From a bacterium (GTDB lineage Bacteria; Actinomycetota; Humimicrobiia; Humimicrobiales; Humimicrobiaceae): DNA of 5,406 bases. Positions 4,633 to 5,406 of the stretch are shown here, piece after piece (the stretch's first letter is position 1; every line of letters begins with the position of its first letter). The notes under the pieces were generated by a model. The model was not told the DNA's origin. It saw only the letters and a list, made by a program, of their open reading frames with translations, and searched no databases. The translations under genes were made by a program, and so were the position numbers. The stretch is from NCBI GenBank assembly GCA_030611285.1, contig JAUWQC010000077.1, positions 1 to 5,406 on the forward strand, given 5' to 3'.

Positions 4633-4686
4633 CGACCAAGCTCAGCCGCGCGGCTTGCCCGCGTTCGCTGGAGCATATTATTAGGC
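4627..4686 (-). other. attC: attC-like integron recombination site (site 1)
   Basis: Read on the minus strand: R'' box GCCTAAT (consensus GCCTAAC, with the last base changed), then a stem-loop, then R' box GTTAGAG. In plus coordinates GCTCAGC (4640-4646) pairs with GCTGGAGC (4667-4674), leaving one extrahelical G. An extrahelical T follows where expected, then CGCGG (4649-4653) pairs with CCGCG (4659-4663) around a five-base loop. Extrahelical G and T on the strand that folds are hallmarks of attC and set the orientation. The site lies 22 bases after the flavin reductase stop, in the correct direction for its cassette. The change in R'' may impair recombination. Confidence 0.75.
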
Positions 4687-4707
4687 TCTTATTTTCATTT
4701 AATTTTC

Positions 4708-5355
4708 TTATCTTACTCGAAAATTTGATAGTCCTGCAATTCCCCCTTCTCTATTTTCTAAAGTTAAAGGGTGGACTGTGCTTCGAATATTATACATCCA
4801 GTTCATCTTTTTTATCCTTTCTGCTGGATCAACATCCATTACTGAATCATCCACAGAAACATGAACAACCCTACCCGCGAAAATATGATTGAAATCACCT
4901 TCGGCCAAAGACCTATCCCAGGAAAGCTGACATTCTAAGCAGATTGAACATTCAACTATTCTTGGTGCTTTAACGTTTTTTGCTGCTTCTACCGTCAAAC
5001 CAGCATCAGTGATCTCATCATTCTCTATCCCATTGTATTTGATAGTATCATAACTCTTATCTTTAAATTTCGCAGATGGAATACATACACACCATTCTTT
5101 TTCTCTTTTTATGTTTTCAAAAGTGTGACTCTTTGGTCCAACGGCAATCAAGGAAGAATAATTACCTTCGCTTCCCAATAGCATTCCCCAGGCATTCAAA
5201 GCCGCATTTGACTTTCCATTTCCTTTATTGGTAGTGACGAGGGTTATGATATTCGGAAAGGTAATAACGAAATCCAACCAGGAAAAGATTGAGTATTGTC
5301 CAGGCCAACTTTCTTGAAGGCCATCCGGTTTTTCTACTGCAATTTCGTGTTTCAT
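4708..5355 (-). CDS. flavin reductase-like FMN-binding protein
   Basis: The 215-residue product fits the flavin reductase/flavoredoxin-like family (COG1853, split-barrel FMN-binding fold). NIITLVTTNKGNGKSNAALNAWGML (about residues 35-59) is the flavin-binding strand-turn region. It continues through LIAVGPKSHTFENIKREKEWCVCIPS (69-94), the NGIENDEITDAGLT segment (108-121) and the strand FAGRVVHVSVDD (159-170). Members carry FMN and pass electrons or reduce flavin with NAD(P)H, in the cytoplasm; the partner here is unknown. Five cysteines (C89, C91, C136, C139, C142) are present, the last three spaced C-x2-C-x2-C, which could be redox-active but is not a family hallmark that I know of. AAGGGGG stands just upstream of ATG. 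The gene is followed by an attC-like site, so it is probably a cassette gene; any promoter lies at or beyond the window edge. Confidence 0.8.
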   Translation of the reverse strand: MKHEIAVEKPDGLQESWPGQYSIFSWLDFVITFPNIITLVTTNKGNGKSNAALNAWGMLLGSEGNYSSLIAVGPKSHTFENIKREKEWCVCIPSAKFKDKSYDTIKYNGIENDEITDAGLTVEAAKNVKAPRIVECSICLECQLSWDRSLAEGDFNHIFAGRVVHVSVDDSVMDVDPAERIKKMNWMYNIRSTVHPLTLENREGGIAGLSNFRVR

Positions 5356-5406
5356 TTTTGCCCCCTTTTTGTTGGTATTTAGTTTAGCACAACATATTAT
5401 TATATA

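Overview
The window looks like accessory DNA from an anaerobic environmental bacterium. It is AT-rich, with small unrelated genes, long low-coding gaps and several gene remnants. Bacterial origin is favoured by clear Shine-Dalgarno sequences, a lipobox-type lipoprotein signal and two good sigma70-like promoters with 17-base spacers (TTGACG/TATTAT before the lipoprotein, TTGATA/CATAAT before vapBC). It is also favoured by integron-type attC sites. An archaeal host is not fully excluded, because two gene starts also have TATA/BRE-like stretches. The genus cannot be told from the sequence.

Left part (1-1570): a fragment of the C-terminal end of a BadF/BcrA-type acyl-CoA dehydratase activase, then a DinB-superfamily gene on the minus strand, then a divergent plus-strand lipoprotein gene whose coiled coil contains three near-identical 42-bp tandem repeats. 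Middle part (1571-3630): a long non-coding stretch with nested palindromes, then an MNT nucleotidyltransferase antitoxin gene whose HEPN toxin partner is cut to 49 codons. Two short segments that resemble tRNA 3' ends flank this pair. Next comes a ribbon-helix-helix antitoxin with a COG1569-type PIN toxin. The PIN frame has no ATG, GTG or TTG start and seems to begin at an ATA that overlaps the antitoxin stop.

Right part (3631-5406): a second copy of the activase C-terminal fragment, then a run of genes all on the minus strand. Read in that direction it goes: flavin reductase-like gene, attC-like site, a short tail of a lost gene, second attC-like site, vapBC with its own promoter and two palindromic operators, then the left half of a third attC-like site directly after the vapC stop. 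This is the layout of integron gene cassettes. No integrase is in view, so it could be the far part of a chromosomal integron or an integrase-less cluster of attC sites (CALIN).

Functionally the window is dominated by three toxin-antitoxin modules: one broken, one with a doubtful toxin start and one that looks intact. Around them are single-gene cargo units (DinB-like, lipoprotein, flavin reductase). The duplicated activase ends and cut gene tails point to repeated recombination.
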